From Acidobacteriota bacterium (GTDB taxonomy: Bacteria > Acidobacteriota > Terriglobia > Acidiferrales > UBA7541), in assembly GCA_018268785.1 (NCBI GenBank), contig JAFDVY010000001.1:1-64000 (forward strand): a DNA stretch of 64,000 nucleotides, read 5' to 3'. Numbering within the stretch: the first letter of the stretch is position 1; each line of letters opens with the position of its first letter. Below, piece by piece: positions 8,674-17,732 of this stretch. A program made the translations under genes and the position numbers. The notes beneath the pieces were generated by a model. That model was not told the DNA's origin, searched no databases, and saw only the letters and a program-made list of their open reading frames with translations.

Positions 8674-9957
8674 ATGCCGGATCGCCGTGGATTTTTGTCG
8701 TCGGTAGGCGGAGTGGTAGGAGCGCTTGGGCTCGCGCCACGAATGGAGTCGTTGTTCGATGATGCCGCGCCGCAATTGCCTGCGTCCTCTCTTTATGAAA
8801 AAGACGAAGAAGCCTATTGGACCGAACTCCGCAAACAATTCCTGATTCCCGCCGACGAAGTCTATTTGAACAATGGAACGGTCGGCTCTTCGCCGCGTCC
8901 TGTGTTGAAGGCCATCTTCGATTCCTACGAAGAGTCCGAGCGGCTCGCGCAGACGGAGCCCGAAGACTATCCGATCTGGGGCTACGCTGCGTGGAATCAA
9001 TATCGCGATCCGCTGGCGGAGTTCATTGGCTGCAAGCGCGATGAGATTGCACTGCTGCGAAACGCAACAGAGGCGAACAGCTACGTTGCAAATGGCCTCG
9101 ATCTGAAAGCCGGCGACGAGGTTTTGATAACCGATCAGGAGCATCCCGGCGGCGAACATCCCTGGGACTTGCGCGCAAAACGCTACGGCATTGTGGTGAA
9201 AAAAATCACGCTGCCGAAGCCCGTGCTGAACGCCGCTTCTGTACTGAATCTCTTTAACGACGGAATCACACCGAAGACGCGCGTGGTTTTCTTCAGCCAC
9301 ATCACGACCACGACTGGTGTCGTTTTGCCGGCAAAAGAAATATGCGCGCTGACGCGCTCGAAGGGAATTTTGAGTGCCGTGGACGGCGCGCACGTACCGG
9401 GCATGATGAAGCTCAATGTGCACGACCTGGGCTGCGATTTCTACTCCTCCAGTCCGCACAAATGGCTGCAGGCGCCAAAAGGCAGCGGCTTTTTGTATGT
9501 ACGCGATGAAGTGATTGACCGCGTGTGGAATACCATCGCGACGGAAGGGTGGGACGACGTAAAGATTCGCGCAGAGCGTTTCCAGCGAATCGGCAGCTCC
9601 AATGTCCCCGCTCTTGCCGGGCTACGAGCTGCAATTGCGTTCGCCAATCAAATTGGAATGGACCGCATCGAAAAGCGGCACCGCCAAATGGCCGACTATG
9701 TTCTCGGCGAAATGTTGAAGCGCGGGGCAGAATCCTGGACCTCACCCGATGCAGCGTTGCGCTGCGGAATCACAACGGTAACCGTTGCTCCCGCAAAAAT
9801 GCCCGATCTCGAAAATTGGATGTGGAAAGAAAAGAAAATCCGCATCCGGGGCGGCGCACCCCACAAGATTCGCCAATCCACACCCTATTTCATCTTGCGC
9901 AAGGATGTGGACCGTTACCTCGCCGCCTTCGACGAATACCGGAACACTAAAACCTAA
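8674..9957 (+). CDS. Tat-exported class V aminotransferase (isopenicillin-N-epimerase-like)
   Basis: The 427-residue protein starts MPDRRGFLSSVGGVVGALG, a twin-arginine-type signal. A pyridoxal-phosphate fold-type I domain follows, with the cofactor-lysine segment SSSPHKWLQAPKGSGFLYV and the aspartate motif SAVDGAHVPG. Closest family resemblance is to isopenicillin-N epimerase or cysteine desulfurase-like enzymes acting on amino acids. A PLP enzyme with a Tat signal is unusual but recurrent in soil bacteria. The ATG is fixed by AGGAGG at 8663-8668. It is divergent from the TMTC-like gene and is followed by an exported protein on the same strand. The substrate is unknown. Confidence 0.88.
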   Translation: MPDRRGFLSSVGGVVGALGLAPRMESLFDDAAPQLPASSLYEKDEEAYWTELRKQFLIPADEVYLNNGTVGSSPRPVLKAIFDSYEESERLAQTEPEDYPIWGYAAWNQYRDPLAEFIGCKRDEIALLRNATEANSYVANGLDLKAGDEVLITDQEHPGGEHPWDLRAKRYGIVVKKITLPKPVLNAASVLNLFNDGITPKTRVVFFSHITTTTGVVLPAKEICALTRSKGILSAVDGAHVPGMMKLNVHDLGCDFYSSSPHKWLQAPKGSGFLYVRDEVIDRVWNTIATEGWDDVKIRAERFQRIGSSNVPALAGLRAAIAFANQIGMDRIEKRHRQMADYVLGEMLKRGAESWTSPDAALRCGITTVTVAPAKMPDLENWMWKEKKIRIRGGAPHKIRQSTPYFILRKDVDRYLAAFDEYRNTKT

Positions 9958-10051
9958 TCTGCCGCCAATCGCTCGATATTTCCCGTGGGAGAACTGCGTA
10001 TAAAGGTTTACCAGCGACGCGAATCTTTATGAAAGTTAAGAGGTATCGCCA

Positions 10052-10846
10052 ATGAACCGGAAATTCACGTATTTTGGCTTGGCTTCCATCTTCCTTATTT
10101 ACACCGGTCCAGCTCATTCTCAGACGACTCCCGCACCAAAAGACCCTCCCGCTGCCGAAGCAAAATTGCCTACCGCCGACGAACTCTCGGAAAAGTGCAC
10201 CAAGGGGAGCGGCGGGAAGGACGCCTGGGCCAAGCTGAACACCATGGTCATGACCGGCACGGTGGACATTCCTACGTTTGGCGTATCCGGCAAAATCGAA
10301 GTCTTCGCGAAGCGCCCGAACAAGATCCTGCGGACTACCAACGTCATGGATGGCCAATTCGTTCAAAAAGAGGCGTTCGACGGCCAAACTGGGTGGGCTT
10401 CCGATCCACAAAAGGGGTTGCGCGCAGTAACGGGAGCCCAACTGGAGCAACTAAGAGTCGAATCGGTCTTTGATACCGATGCGCGCCTTAAGGAGGTCTA
10501 TCCGGACCTGAAAGTCACGGGCCGCACCAAAGTGGGCGATCGCGAAGCCTATATCGCCGTGGCGCACGAAGCGGGGAACAAGACCATCACCATGTACTTT
10601 GACGCTCAATCCGGCCTCCGCATCGCCGAGGATTCCGAAGGCCCGGATGAAACGGGAACCGTCATGAAAGCCCACATGCTTTTCGAGGACTACCGCGCCG
10701 CAGGCGACGTTCAGCTTCCTCGCACAATTCGCATTGAAGCTCCGAACGTTTCTCTGGTCATCAAGATTGAAGAGGTCAAATTCAACGATCCGGTGGATGA
10801 CGCGAAATTTGCGATGCCTGCTGCGGATTCCGGACAGACGCACTAA
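10052..10846 (+). CDS. Exported protein, LolA/outer-membrane-lipoprotein-sorting-like
   Basis: The 264-residue protein has a signal peptide cleaved near AHSQ (residues 21-24). A proline-rich linker follows, and then a domain beginning GKDAWAKLNTMVMTGTV and containing repeated beta-strand pairs (GKIEVFAKRPNKI, QKEAFDGQTGWASDP, REAYIAVAHEAGNKTITMYFD). This pattern of strands and the GxxAW...M.G opening are typical of LolA/LppX-like half-barrel proteins common in Acidobacteria. They may bind lipid or lipoprotein. The function is inferred from fold-like pattern only. It lies 94 bases after the aminotransferase gene and convergent with the MlaE-type permease, another lipid-transport family member. 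Confidence 0.6.
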   Translation: MNRKFTYFGLASIFLIYTGPAHSQTTPAPKDPPAAEAKLPTADELSEKCTKGSGGKDAWAKLNTMVMTGTVDIPTFGVSGKIEVFAKRPNKILRTTNVMDGQFVQKEAFDGQTGWASDPQKGLRAVTGAQLEQLRVESVFDTDARLKEVYPDLKVTGRTKVGDREAYIAVAHEAGNKTITMYFDAQSGLRIAEDSEGPDETGTVMKAHMLFEDYRAAGDVQLPRTIRIEAPNVSLVIKIEEVKFNDPVDDAKFAMPAADSGQTH

Positions 10847-10888
10847 CGCACTACTGCGGTTGACGTACGGCAGCAGGCTCGCTGCATT

Positions 10889-11701
10889 TCACAAATTGAA
10901 CGCGTAAAGCAGGAGCTTGGTGATGAACAGATCCACCACAAGCACACCCAGGGAGCCCACGACGAATGCGGTGATTGTTGCGCGGGCTACTCCCGCGGTC
11001 CCACCTTCCACACGAAAGCCGTGATAACAGCCCACGGTCGAGATAATAAATCCAAAAACGATCGCCTTGATGAAGGCCATGCACAGGTCGCCAAAAACGA
11101 GCGCTTTGATGGCATGGCTCATGAATTCCTCGGGGCCGAGGTGCAGTACGAAATTGGCAATCAAGAAACCGCCAAGAAGTCCCGCAACAACGCCGATTGC
11201 CACGAGCAGCGGAAGCATTAAGACGGTCGCGAGCACGCGCGGCGTCATCAGCTTGCGAATTGGATCGATTCCAAACACGCGAATGGCATCCACTTGTTCG
11301 GTCACCACCATGGAACCCAACTCGGACGCCATGGCCGTGGCATTTCGACCGGCCACCAGAAGCGCTACGAACACTGGACCAAGTTCGCGCATCAGCGCAA
11401 TCGAAACGGCGTTGCCGGTCAAAACTGTCTCGCCGAAACGCTGAAACTGCGATGCCGCGTTCAAGACAACCACGCCGCCGACACAAAAGAGCGCAACGAT
11501 GACAATCAATGCCGAGCCTACTCCGATCTGATCCATCTGTTTGATTAGATCGGCGGAGAAGTATCGCGAGGCCGCAAACATGTTTCGCACCGATTGCATG
11601 GTGAGGAGCGTGTAGTCCTGGAGAAAGTAGGTCCACATCTTCAACGCGTTCCCGATTGCCGAGGGAACCGAAGGTGGGCTCATCGTTTCATCGTTTAACA
11701 T
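10889..11701 (-). CDS. mlaE: MlaE/YrbE-family lipid ABC transporter permease
   Basis: The 270-residue integral membrane protein has the MlaE signatures FGETVLTGNAVSIALMRELGPVFVALLVAGRN and GSMVVTEQVDAI (spread over about residues 88-140), and five to six membrane segments. MlaE is the permease of the Mla pathway, which moves phospholipids between inner and outer membranes with an ATPase (MlaF) and an MCE protein (MlaD). Neither partner gene is adjacent: it is a single gene between a convergent exported protein and the divergent rpmH. ATG 11701 is used because AGGGA lies about nine bases upstream; an ATG six codons later lacks such a site. Confidence 0.93.
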   Translation of the reverse strand: MLNDETMSPPSVPSAIGNALKMWTYFLQDYTLLTMQSVRNMFAASRYFSADLIKQMDQIGVGSALIVIVALFCVGGVVVLNAASQFQRFGETVLTGNAVSIALMRELGPVFVALLVAGRNATAMASELGSMVVTEQVDAIRVFGIDPIRKLMTPRVLATVLMLPLLVAIGVVAGLLGGFLIANFVLHLGPEEFMSHAIKALVFGDLCMAFIKAIVFGFIISTVGCYHGFRVEGGTAGVARATITAFVVGSLGVLVVDLFITKLLLYAFNL

Positions 11702-11940
11702 AGGCGGAATCCCTCCCCAGAGTGAGGCAAGCCATTGTGAGGCAAAGCTCGATTACCAAAAACATGCAATTTGAAAATGTTCCGGGCAGCGCGGCCCCGG
11801 TCATTTTCTTGACCCTGCGTGAGCCTGCAAAGTACACTTGTAGATTCGAAAACTGGCGCGAAAGCGGCCAGTAGAGTGTCGTTTGGGCTTTTCGTGAAAG
11901 ATTTGCCTTGCGCGACGCGTAACCAAATAGGGGGATTGCT

Positions 11941-12081
11941 TTGCCAAAGCGCACATATCAACCGCGCAAGCGCCGTCGCGCAAAAACGCACGGATTTCGC
12001 TCGCGCATGAAGTCCGTAGGCGGCCGCAAGGTGCTTGCGTCTCGCCGTAAGAAGGGACGCCATCGCCTTACGCCCGAGTAA
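11941..12081 (+). CDS. rpmH: 50S ribosomal protein L34 (TTG start)
   Basis: The 46-residue very basic protein reads [18 protein letters not shown] at its start and ends GRHRLTPE, the L34 signature. There is no ATG; TTG 11941 is the only sensible start and is preceded by AGGGGGA about six bases upstream. L34 is one of the smallest large-subunit proteins. It starts the plus-strand run rpmH-rnpA-yidD-yidC, the standard order next to the bacterial origin, although dnaA is 34 kb away here. Confidence 0.96.
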   Translation: MPKRTYQPRKRRRAKTHGFRSRMKSVGGRKVLASRRKKGRHRLTPE

Positions 12082-12415
12082 ATCCGGGCTGGAGTATCCG
12101 CGCGAAGCGCGACTGGTGCAGAAGGCGCAATTCGACGCCGTCTACCGCGCCGGTAAGCGCCGCTCGAGTTCCCACTTCACAGCTTTTGTAAAGGCGAACA
12201 ATCTGCCGCAGAGCCGGTTTGGCTTCAGCATCAAGAAGGCTCTTGGCGGCGCGGTTGTGCGCAATCGAATCCGGCGGCGAATGAGAGAGATCGCTCGTCT
12301 GCACCGGGAGGAGATTCCCGCGGGATGGGACATCGTCATTCATCCGAAGAGTTCCGTGGCGAAAGCGCCGTTCGAGGCGCTGATTGCGGACTTTCTCCGG
12401 CTTCTGAAACTGTAG
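12035..12415 (+). CDS. rnpA: Ribonuclease P protein component
   Basis: The 126-residue basic protein has the RnpA motif [19 protein letters not shown] (about residues 75-93) and the family opening [20 protein letters not shown]. It binds the 5' leader of precursor tRNA and helps the RNase P RNA cleave it. The frame contains no ATG. TTG 12035 gives a 47-base overlap with rpmH; a CTG at 12089 would give a family-sized protein without overlap. Long rnpA/rpmH overlaps are known in Thermus, so both remain possible. The stop codon TAG lies inside a TGTAG-type repeat element that begins at 12411. Confidence 0.95.
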   Translation: MRLAVRRDAIALRPSKSGLEYPREARLVQKAQFDAVYRAGKRRSSSHFTAFVKANNLPQSRFGFSIKKALGGAVVRNRIRRRMREIARLHREEIPAGWDIVIHPKSSVAKAPFEALIADFLRLLKL

Positions 12416-12768
12416 CGCCGGGCTTCAGCCCGGCATCGCGCGCCGACGCCAGCAAAGATGCCGCCCTAAACTTCAAGGGCGGCGCTACAAAGTCGGTCTT
12501 CGCCGGAGCGGCTCTTTTTGCTTTACGTTGCTACAAGGCATATTTCTCGGTCTTCTTTGCAGGAAGCTGCCGCTTTGAGCCGACTTGTTCGATGTACGCC
12601 TACGAAGCGATTGAGCGCTTCGGCGTACTGCGCGGCACATGGCTTGGCACGAAGCGACTCCTGCGCTGCCATCCACTCTCGAAAAAATTTGGCTACGACC
12701 CTGTTCCGGAGACTTACAAAGAAATGAATCCGAATCACATCAACGGAAATTCCGAGGTACGTTCGTGA
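12325..12768 (+). CDS. yidD: Membrane protein insertion efficiency factor YidD, with repeat-encoded N-terminus
   Basis: Residues about 60-130 are a typical Yid[21 protein letters not shown], then [13 protein letters not shown] and [20 protein letters not shown]. YidD is a small membrane-associated cytoplasmic protein that helps YidC/Sec insertion. The preceding 55 residues are foreign to the family. They are translated from the end of rnpA in another frame and from the 79-bp repeat at 12411-12489. No ATG, GTG or TTG exists in frame between ATG 12325 and the conserved domain, and ATG 12325 has GGGAGGAG about 11 bases upstream. The protein is therefore probably made as an unusual 147-residue form, unless a non-standard start is used. 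It overlaps yidC by four bases (GTGA). Confidence 0.88.
   Translation: MGHRHSSEEFRGESAVRGADCGLSPASETVAPGFSPASRADASKDAALNFKGGATKSVFAGAALFALRCYKAYFSVFFAGSCRFEPTCSMYAYEAIERFGVLRGTWLGTKRLLRCHPLSKKFGYDPVPETYKEMNPNHINGNSEVRS
12411..12489. repeat. 79-bp palindromic TGTAG repeat element
   Basis: The element has 9-bp terminal inverted repeats, TGTAGCGCC at 12411-12419 and GGCGCTACA at 12481-12489. Inside are two hairpins, GGGCTTCAGCCC near the left end and CCGCCCT...AGGGCGG near the right end. It resembles a REP/BIME-type or miniature transposable unit. A half copy of the left part is at 32124-32150. It supplies the rnpA stop codon and is read in frame by yidD. Confidence 0.8.
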
Positions 12769-14516
12769 GCGACGCTTCTCAACGAAAAAATTTGCGGCCG
12801 GAGCTTCGTATCTTCATCGCTTCGGCTCTTTCCATTGTCGTCATTCTGATCTGGGCGAAGTTTTTTGGGCCAAAGCCGCCAGCGCAAACTCCTCAATCGA
12901 ATAACACCGCTGTCACAGCGCCAGCCACTAGCGGAACGCAGGCAAACGACGCGCAATCCAGTACTCCACCTTCTTCGACTCCTGCAAAGCCTGCGTCGAT
13001 TGCCGCCGCTCCGCCAGCCGTTGTGCTCGGCGAAAAGCAGGAACGCCCCATCGTGGTGGAAAGCGATCTCTACCGGGTGGAATTCTCCAACCGTGGTGGT
13101 GTGGTGAAAAGCTGGCAGTTGAAAAAGTATCTTGACGATGCAAAACCCCGCCAGGTGCTTGACCTTGTCCACGAGAAGACCTCTCAAGAAGAGCGCAGCT
13201 GGCCGCTTGCTCTGACTCTTGACGATCCTGCCCTGGAAACGACGGCTAATTCCGCTCTCTACGTTTCCTCGGCCTCCGGCAATTTGACAGCACCAGCGGA
13301 CATTTCCTTCTCCTGGAGCGACGGCCACCTCGAAATCACCAAGAAATTTCACTTCGATGAAAGCTATACGACCCAAGCCGAAGTCACGGTCAAATATGAC
13401 GGCAAGCCGGTAACCGCCGGCCTCTCCTGGTTAGGCGGTTTTGGCGATTTGACCGTCACCAATCCCCGTCCCATTGAAACCGTCAACATCGTCTACAGCG
13501 AACAGGGCAAGCTAAACTTGCTCCCTTACAAGAAAGTAGAAGATTGGGACAAAGTGCCTCGCGGCGCCTGGGTAGGGGGCAAGGACTGGACCGGTATTGA
13601 AGACCGCTATTTTGCGGCCATTTTCCTGCCGGCAAACGGCAACGTCACCGGTTCCATGGAAACGCGGTACTGGAAGGTTTGGCATACGGTACAAATTGCA
13701 GGCAAAGACGTTCCCGAACCAGTACCCCAGATTTCAACCGCAATTGCGCCGCAAACCTCCCTGCGTCTTTTCGTCGGCCCCAAAGACTACGACCTGCTCA
13801 AGAAAATGTCGCCGCCGCTCCACTCGCTTGTCAATTTCGGCTGGCTCGAAATTATTGCCGATCCGCTCTTCCACGGCATGAAGTGGCTCCATGACTACAT
13901 TCCCAACTGGGGCTGGACCATCGTGGTCCTCACGCTGATCATCAACATGCTGCTCTTCCCGCTGAAAATTGCTGGTTACAAAACGACGCTGAAAATGCAG
14001 CGCGTGGCGCCGGAAATCAAAGCAATTCAGGACCGTTACAAGAAGTACAAGATGAACGATCCTCGAAAAGCCGAGATGAACAAGGAAGTGATGGCCGTCT
14101 ACAGCCGCGAAGGGATCAATCCGGTTGGCGGTTGTATTCCCCAGCTCCTGCAAATGCCCATTTGGTTCGGGCTCTACCGGGCTTTGAACGGAACCATCGA
14201 ATTGCGGCACGCGCCTTGGATCGGATGGGTTACGGATTTGTCTGCGAAAGATCCTTACTACATTCTGCCGTTGTTGATGGGCGCATCCATGTACCTCTCG
14301 ACAAAGATGACGCCGATGACCGCTACCGATCCGCAGCAGCAGACCATGATGAAGTTCATGCCGCTCACGATGGCCGGCATGTTCTTCATCATCCCGTATC
14401 CTAGCGGACTTGCAGTTTACATTTTGACGAGCGGCCTGGTCGGCATCGCACAGCAGTATTATTTGAACCGCAGGCACCCGCTGAACCCGACGAATAAGCT
14501 GGCAAAAGCAAAATAG
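12765..14516 (+). CDS. yidC: Membrane protein insertase YidC
   Basis: The 583-residue protein starts (GTG)[19 protein letters not shown]. The first membrane segment follows (residues about 14-33), then a proline/alanine-rich linker, a large periplasmic beta-sandwich domain (about 80-370) and the C-terminal Oxa1/YidC core of five membrane helices. Core motifs seen are [38 protein letters not shown] and [20 protein letters not shown]. It inserts membrane proteins alone or with SecYEG. GTG 12765 is chosen because it overlaps the yidD stop and gives the expected hydrophobic N-terminus. The presence of the periplasmic domain indicates a Gram-negative-type cell envelope. Confidence 0.98.
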   Translation: MSDASQRKNLRPELRIFIASALSIVVILIWAKFFGPKPPAQTPQSNNTAVTAPATSGTQANDAQSSTPPSSTPAKPASIAAAPPAVVLGEKQERPIVVESDLYRVEFSNRGGVVKSWQLKKYLDDAKPRQVLDLVHEKTSQEERSWPLALTLDDPALETTANSALYVSSASGNLTAPADISFSWSDGHLEITKKFHFDESYTTQAEVTVKYDGKPVTAGLSWLGGFGDLTVTNPRPIETVNIVYSEQGKLNLLPYKKVEDWDKVPRGAWVGGKDWTGIEDRYFAAIFLPANGNVTGSMETRYWKVWHTVQIAGKDVPEPVPQISTAIAPQTSLRLFVGPKDYDLLKKMSPPLHSLVNFGWLEIIADPLFHGMKWLHDYIPNWGWTIVVLTLIINMLLFPLKIAGYKTTLKMQRVAPEIKAIQDRYKKYKMNDPRKAEMNKEVMAVYSREGINPVGGCIPQLLQMPIWFGLYRALNGTIELRHAPWIGWVTDLSAKDPYYILPLLMGASMYLSTKMTPMTATDPQQQTMMKFMPLTMAGMFFIIPYPSGLAVYILTSGLVGIAQQYYLNRRHPLNPTNKLAKAK

Positions 14517-14540
14517 CCCGGCCTAAAGGGACTTTTGGGG

Positions 14541-15758
14541 CTAGCGGCGCCAGCCCTGGGAAACCACGTTGCCGCTCGCATCGAACCGCACTCGGTAAGT
14601 GAACGCGGCCGGGCGGTCTGGGCGCATCCTTGGAAATCGCAAGTCTGAAATGTCCACGATCGCTTCGCCGTTTTCCATGTGAAATTGCGTCACCGGAAAT
14701 CGCGCAAACCAAAGAACCTTTTGCACTTCTGGAAGACGCTTTGCGCGCATGATCCACAGGTTGAGCGGAGCGTCCGGGGAATACTTGTATTCAATTGATG
14801 GAGCGTTCGAGTCGCTCAGAGAGGCTCCCTTTTCCCCGGCGAACGAATTGCGCTTGCTCAAATCGATCGGCACTTCATAGACACCGCGGGAAGTTCGCAC
14901 AAGTCCGTCCCAGTTCAACAGCGACGGCGGGTAAGGCAAAGCTGCAAAAGATTCCGGTGCGATTTTTTCCAACTCCAGGAAGCTCTGCACACGTTCAAGG
15001 GCAACGTGATGTCCGTACAATGCAAGAAGCAAATAGACGCTGGCGACTGCGAACCCGCCGCGATTCCACGCGACCGGCTTGATGCGCGCGCCCCAACCGC
15101 GAAATGCCGGCAACAAGAAGATCAGAGAGAAAGACAAGCTGGCTAGGATCACCCCCGCGTCAGAAATCGGCGCGCCGACAATTCGTCCGATATAAGCAAT
15201 CAAAAACGGAGCCGGAACAAAAATCACCCACATCATCAATGCCCGTCGTTTGGCATGAAGTGAATCGCGATTCACCCATTCCAGTAGTTGAGGAATTAGC
15301 AGAATCCCTGTAAACGAAAAATCCACAATGAAAAGAAGGTCCCAGGCGGGGCGTGACCATTCCAGCGGCGACCAAATCATCGTGCCAAACGACGTGACCA
15401 GGTCCAGAAAGATGTGGCTGGAAATCCCTGCCGCATAAATTCCGATGAGCACCGGCAAAGACGGCGATTCCCATTTGCGCCACCGCGCAAACCATTGCGT
15501 GAGCAACGCAAGAAGCACGGCGAAAATCGGCAAGCACAGCAACGAATGAGTGATGCCGCGATGCCAGGTGATCATCAGCATGTCATTGCTGGAAAACATG
15601 TCGCGGATCGTGTCCGAGTCCGGGAAAATCGCGCCAAGCGTCATCGCCCATGTAATCACACGAGCGCGGTTCATCTCCCGCCGCGACAGCAAGTCTTCTC
15701 CGCGAAAAAGCGCTTTGCCAATCAGCGCGCCGGCAACGCCGTGAGTGATTGTGTCCAT
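14541..15758 (-). CDS. YdjM/DUF457-type membrane-bound metal-dependent hydrolase
   Basis: The 405-residue protein starts MDTITHGVAGALIGKALF and contains the metal-ligand motifs AIFPDSDTI and WHRGITHSLL, then HIFLDLVTSFGTM. These are the conserved D and HxxxTHS signatures of the YdjM family, which has about seven membrane segments here. YdjM of E. coli is SOS-induced; the substrate is unknown. The C-terminal 150 residues are soluble and not part of the core family. It is convergent with yidC, with 24 bases between stops. In other origins trmE or jag would follow yidC; they are absent here. Confidence 0.85.
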   Translation of the reverse strand: MDTITHGVAGALIGKALFRGEDLLSRREMNRARVITWAMTLGAIFPDSDTIRDMFSSNDMLMITWHRGITHSLLCLPIFAVLLALLTQWFARWRKWESPSLPVLIGIYAAGISSHIFLDLVTSFGTMIWSPLEWSRPAWDLLFIVDFSFTGILLIPQLLEWVNRDSLHAKRRALMMWVIFVPAPFLIAYIGRIVGAPISDAGVILASLSFSLIFLLPAFRGWGARIKPVAWNRGGFAVASVYLLLALYGHHVALERVQSFLELEKIAPESFAALPYPPSLLNWDGLVRTSRGVYEVPIDLSKRNSFAGEKGASLSDSNAPSIEYKYSPDAPLNLWIMRAKRLPEVQKVLWFARFPVTQFHMENGEAIVDISDLRFPRMRPDRPAAFTYRVRFDASGNVVSQGWRR

Positions 15759-15791
15759 GTGTTTAGTTTTTGGGAGTCGAGAGTACGAGCA

Positions 15792-16871
15792 TCAGCTTAC
15801 GTGAAGCAACGGAGATTTTTTCTGTACAACGATTCCAACGGGAGACGCCAGTGCGCCATGCTGTTGCAAGAGTTGATGTGCAAGCTCCGCAGCACGGGCA
15901 TCAATTGCGATCAGCAATCCTCCGGACGTCTGTGGATCGAAAAGCAAGGACCGGTGCTCCTCCGAAACGTTAGGCCCGAACCCTACGCAGTCGCCAATAA
16001 AGGCGCGGTTATTTTTGAGCCCACCGGATAGATGCCCTTCTCGCGCCGCTTCTACGGCGCCCGGCAAGTAACTGAATGCAGTGTGCTCGATCTCGAAAGA
16101 GACTGGATCGATGCCAGCGGCAGGATTTCCCAGCGCCATTTCCCGCGCGTGACCCAAAAAACTGAATCCAGTCACATCCGTCACCGCGTGTATTGGATTT
16201 TTTGTCTTCGAATTTTCTTCCACCTCGCGAAGCGCTTCGGCAGCGGATGCATTTAGAGTGGTCATCGCCCGGATTGCCGCATCAAGCGATTGCTGGGGCG
16301 CGCAATCCTTTTTCAGTGCGGTCGTAATCACTCCGGTCCCCAATGGTTTTGTGAATAAAAGCACGTCGCCTGTACGCGCGCCGACATTTCGCCAAATTTT
16401 TTCCGGATGAATTGTTCCCGTCACTGCATAACCAAACAGCATGTCGTCTGTGCGAATCGAATGGCCGCCTACCACGCTGCATTTCGCTTCCTGCATCTTT
16501 GAAAGTCCGCCGCGAATAATGCGCTCCAGGATTGTTGGGTCCGCCTTTTCAGGAAATCCGACCAGGGAAAGGGCGGAAATTGGCTTGCCGCCCATTGCAT
16601 AAACATCGCTTAGCGCATTCGCGGCTGCGATTGCTCCAAACAATTCCGGCTCATCCACAATCGGCGTGAAGAAATCCACCGTCTGCACAAGCGCGAGTTC
16701 ATCGCTCACTTTGTAAATTCCCGCATCGTCGTTCGTGTCGAATCCCACGAGAACATTGGGGTCCGTCTGGCGCGGAAGTTTTCTCAACACGCTTTCGAGC
16801 GTCGCCGGGTTTAATTTCGCCGCGCACCCCGCGGCTTTCGCCATAGCCGTCAATTTCAAGGTTTCCGTCAA
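15792..16871 (-). CDS. selD: Selenide, water dikinase (selenophosphate synthetase)
   Basis: The 359-residue protein begins MTETLKLTAMAKAAGCAAKL, placing the catalytic Cys at residue 16 and Lys at 19. It continues with GFDTNDDAGIYK, ALVQTVDFFTPIVDEP, NALSDVYAMGG, VTDVTGFSFLGHA and LFDPQTSGGLL, all SelD signatures. It makes selenophosphate from selenide and ATP for selenocysteine or selenouridine. The catalytic position is Cys, not Sec. TTG 16871 was chosen because GGAAGGGG lies upstream at good spacing and a TATAAT box is at 16905-16910; a longer upstream reading has no family similarity. No selA, selB or mnmH is nearby. Confidence 0.95.
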   Translation of the reverse strand: MTETLKLTAMAKAAGCAAKLNPATLESVLRKLPRQTDPNVLVGFDTNDDAGIYKVSDELALVQTVDFFTPIVDEPELFGAIAAANALSDVYAMGGKPISALSLVGFPEKADPTILERIIRGGLSKMQEAKCSVVGGHSIRTDDMLFGYAVTGTIHPEKIWRNVGARTGDVLLFTKPLGTGVITTALKKDCAPQQSLDAAIRAMTTLNASAAEALREVEENSKTKNPIHAVTDVTGFSFLGHAREMALGNPAAGIDPVSFEIEHTAFSYLPGAVEAAREGHLSGGLKNNRAFIGDCVGFGPNVSEEHRSLLFDPQTSGGLLIAIDARAAELAHQLLQQHGALASPVGIVVQKKSPLLHVS

Positions 16872-16904
16872 AGCAGTTTCCCCTTCCAGTACCTGAGCGT
16901 TCCT

Positions 16905-16910
16905 ATTATA
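16905..16910 (-). promoter_or_regulatory. Candidate -10 box of selD
   Basis: TATAAT is read on the minus strand, 34 bases upstream of the proposed TTG start of selD. No good -35 match is visible at the usual distance. It argues against the longer N-terminal reading of selD, which would begin upstream of the promoter. Confidence 0.45.
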
Positions 16911-16990
16911 GAGATGTTGGGCACACACATTTGGGAACATCCGGTCCGCGCAACTTGCGTCGCGCACTCGTCTCATGCTCTTATCGCACG

Positions 16991-17683
16991 ATGCCCTGGG
17001 ACTTCCTCTTCATTTTTTTTGTGCTGATTGTAATCGTCCCATGGCGAGGCTGGGCGCGTTTGCAGCGGTTGCTGGCTTTACCTTATATTTCCAGCCGCGA
17101 CCGCATCTTGCTTTACCTCACCTCGATCACGACACAATGGATCATTACGGCGCTTGTAGCCTGGCGGTCTTTCGCCCGCGGTCTCTCCCTTCGGCAACTC
17201 GGCCTGAATTTCAAACCGACGTTGGAACTCCTACTAATCGGCATTCTCGGCGGGATCCTGATAAGCGTTGCACACTGGTTCAATCTTCGCCGCGTTGGGC
17301 GGTCGAAGAATCCGGCTGTCGACAAGATACGAGCCCTAGCGGCCAAAATCTTCCCCCATTCAAATCAGGAGGCGTTTGTTTTTTGTGGCCTCGCCGTGAC
17401 GGCAGGCATCTGCGAGGAATTTCTCTATCGCGGTTTCGTTTTCGCCGCTCTCTCTCATCTATCTGTCCCGGCTTGGGCCATTCTTTTCATCTCATCGGTC
17501 ATGTTCGGCCTGGCTCACGCCTATCAGGGTCGAAGCGGCATGATTGGCACCCTGCTACTTGGGACAGTATTCGGATCGGTGAGAATCTTGTACGATAGCC
17601 TGGTTCCTATCGTTTTCTGGCACGCGGCAGTGGATATTGTCGCCGGATTTGCAGGAAAGCGATATCTGATTGAAAATAAATAG
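16991..17683 (+). CDS. CAAX/CPBP-family intramembrane metalloprotease
   Basis: The 230-residue polytopic membrane protein has the three Abi/CPBP motifs in order: EEFLYRG (EExxxR, about residues 153-159), FGLAHAY (FxxxH) and FWHAAVD. These glutamates and histidines form the metal site of CAAX-prenyl-protease-like enzymes. Bacterial members act in bacteriocin immunity, protein processing or unknown roles. ATG 16991 is used because the first membrane helix begins right after it (MPWDFLFIFFVLIVIV). It is divergent from selD and followed after 49 bases by rsmG. Confidence 0.9.
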   Translation: MPWDFLFIFFVLIVIVPWRGWARLQRLLALPYISSRDRILLYLTSITTQWIITALVAWRSFARGLSLRQLGLNFKPTLELLLIGILGGILISVAHWFNLRRVGRSKNPAVDKIRALAAKIFPHSNQEAFVFCGLAVTAGICEEFLYRGFVFAALSHLSVPAWAILFISSVMFGLAHAYQGRSGMIGTLLLGTVFGSVRILYDSLVPIVFWHAAVDIVAGFAGKRYLIENK

Positions 17684-17732
17684 GTTATTGCATATTTCAG
17701 GCAAAGAAACTCCGGGGATTTAGATTACTATT

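Noticed and set aside
15792-16871. Selenocysteine codon in selD
   Set aside because: The catalytic position is a normal Cys codon and there is no in-frame TGA.
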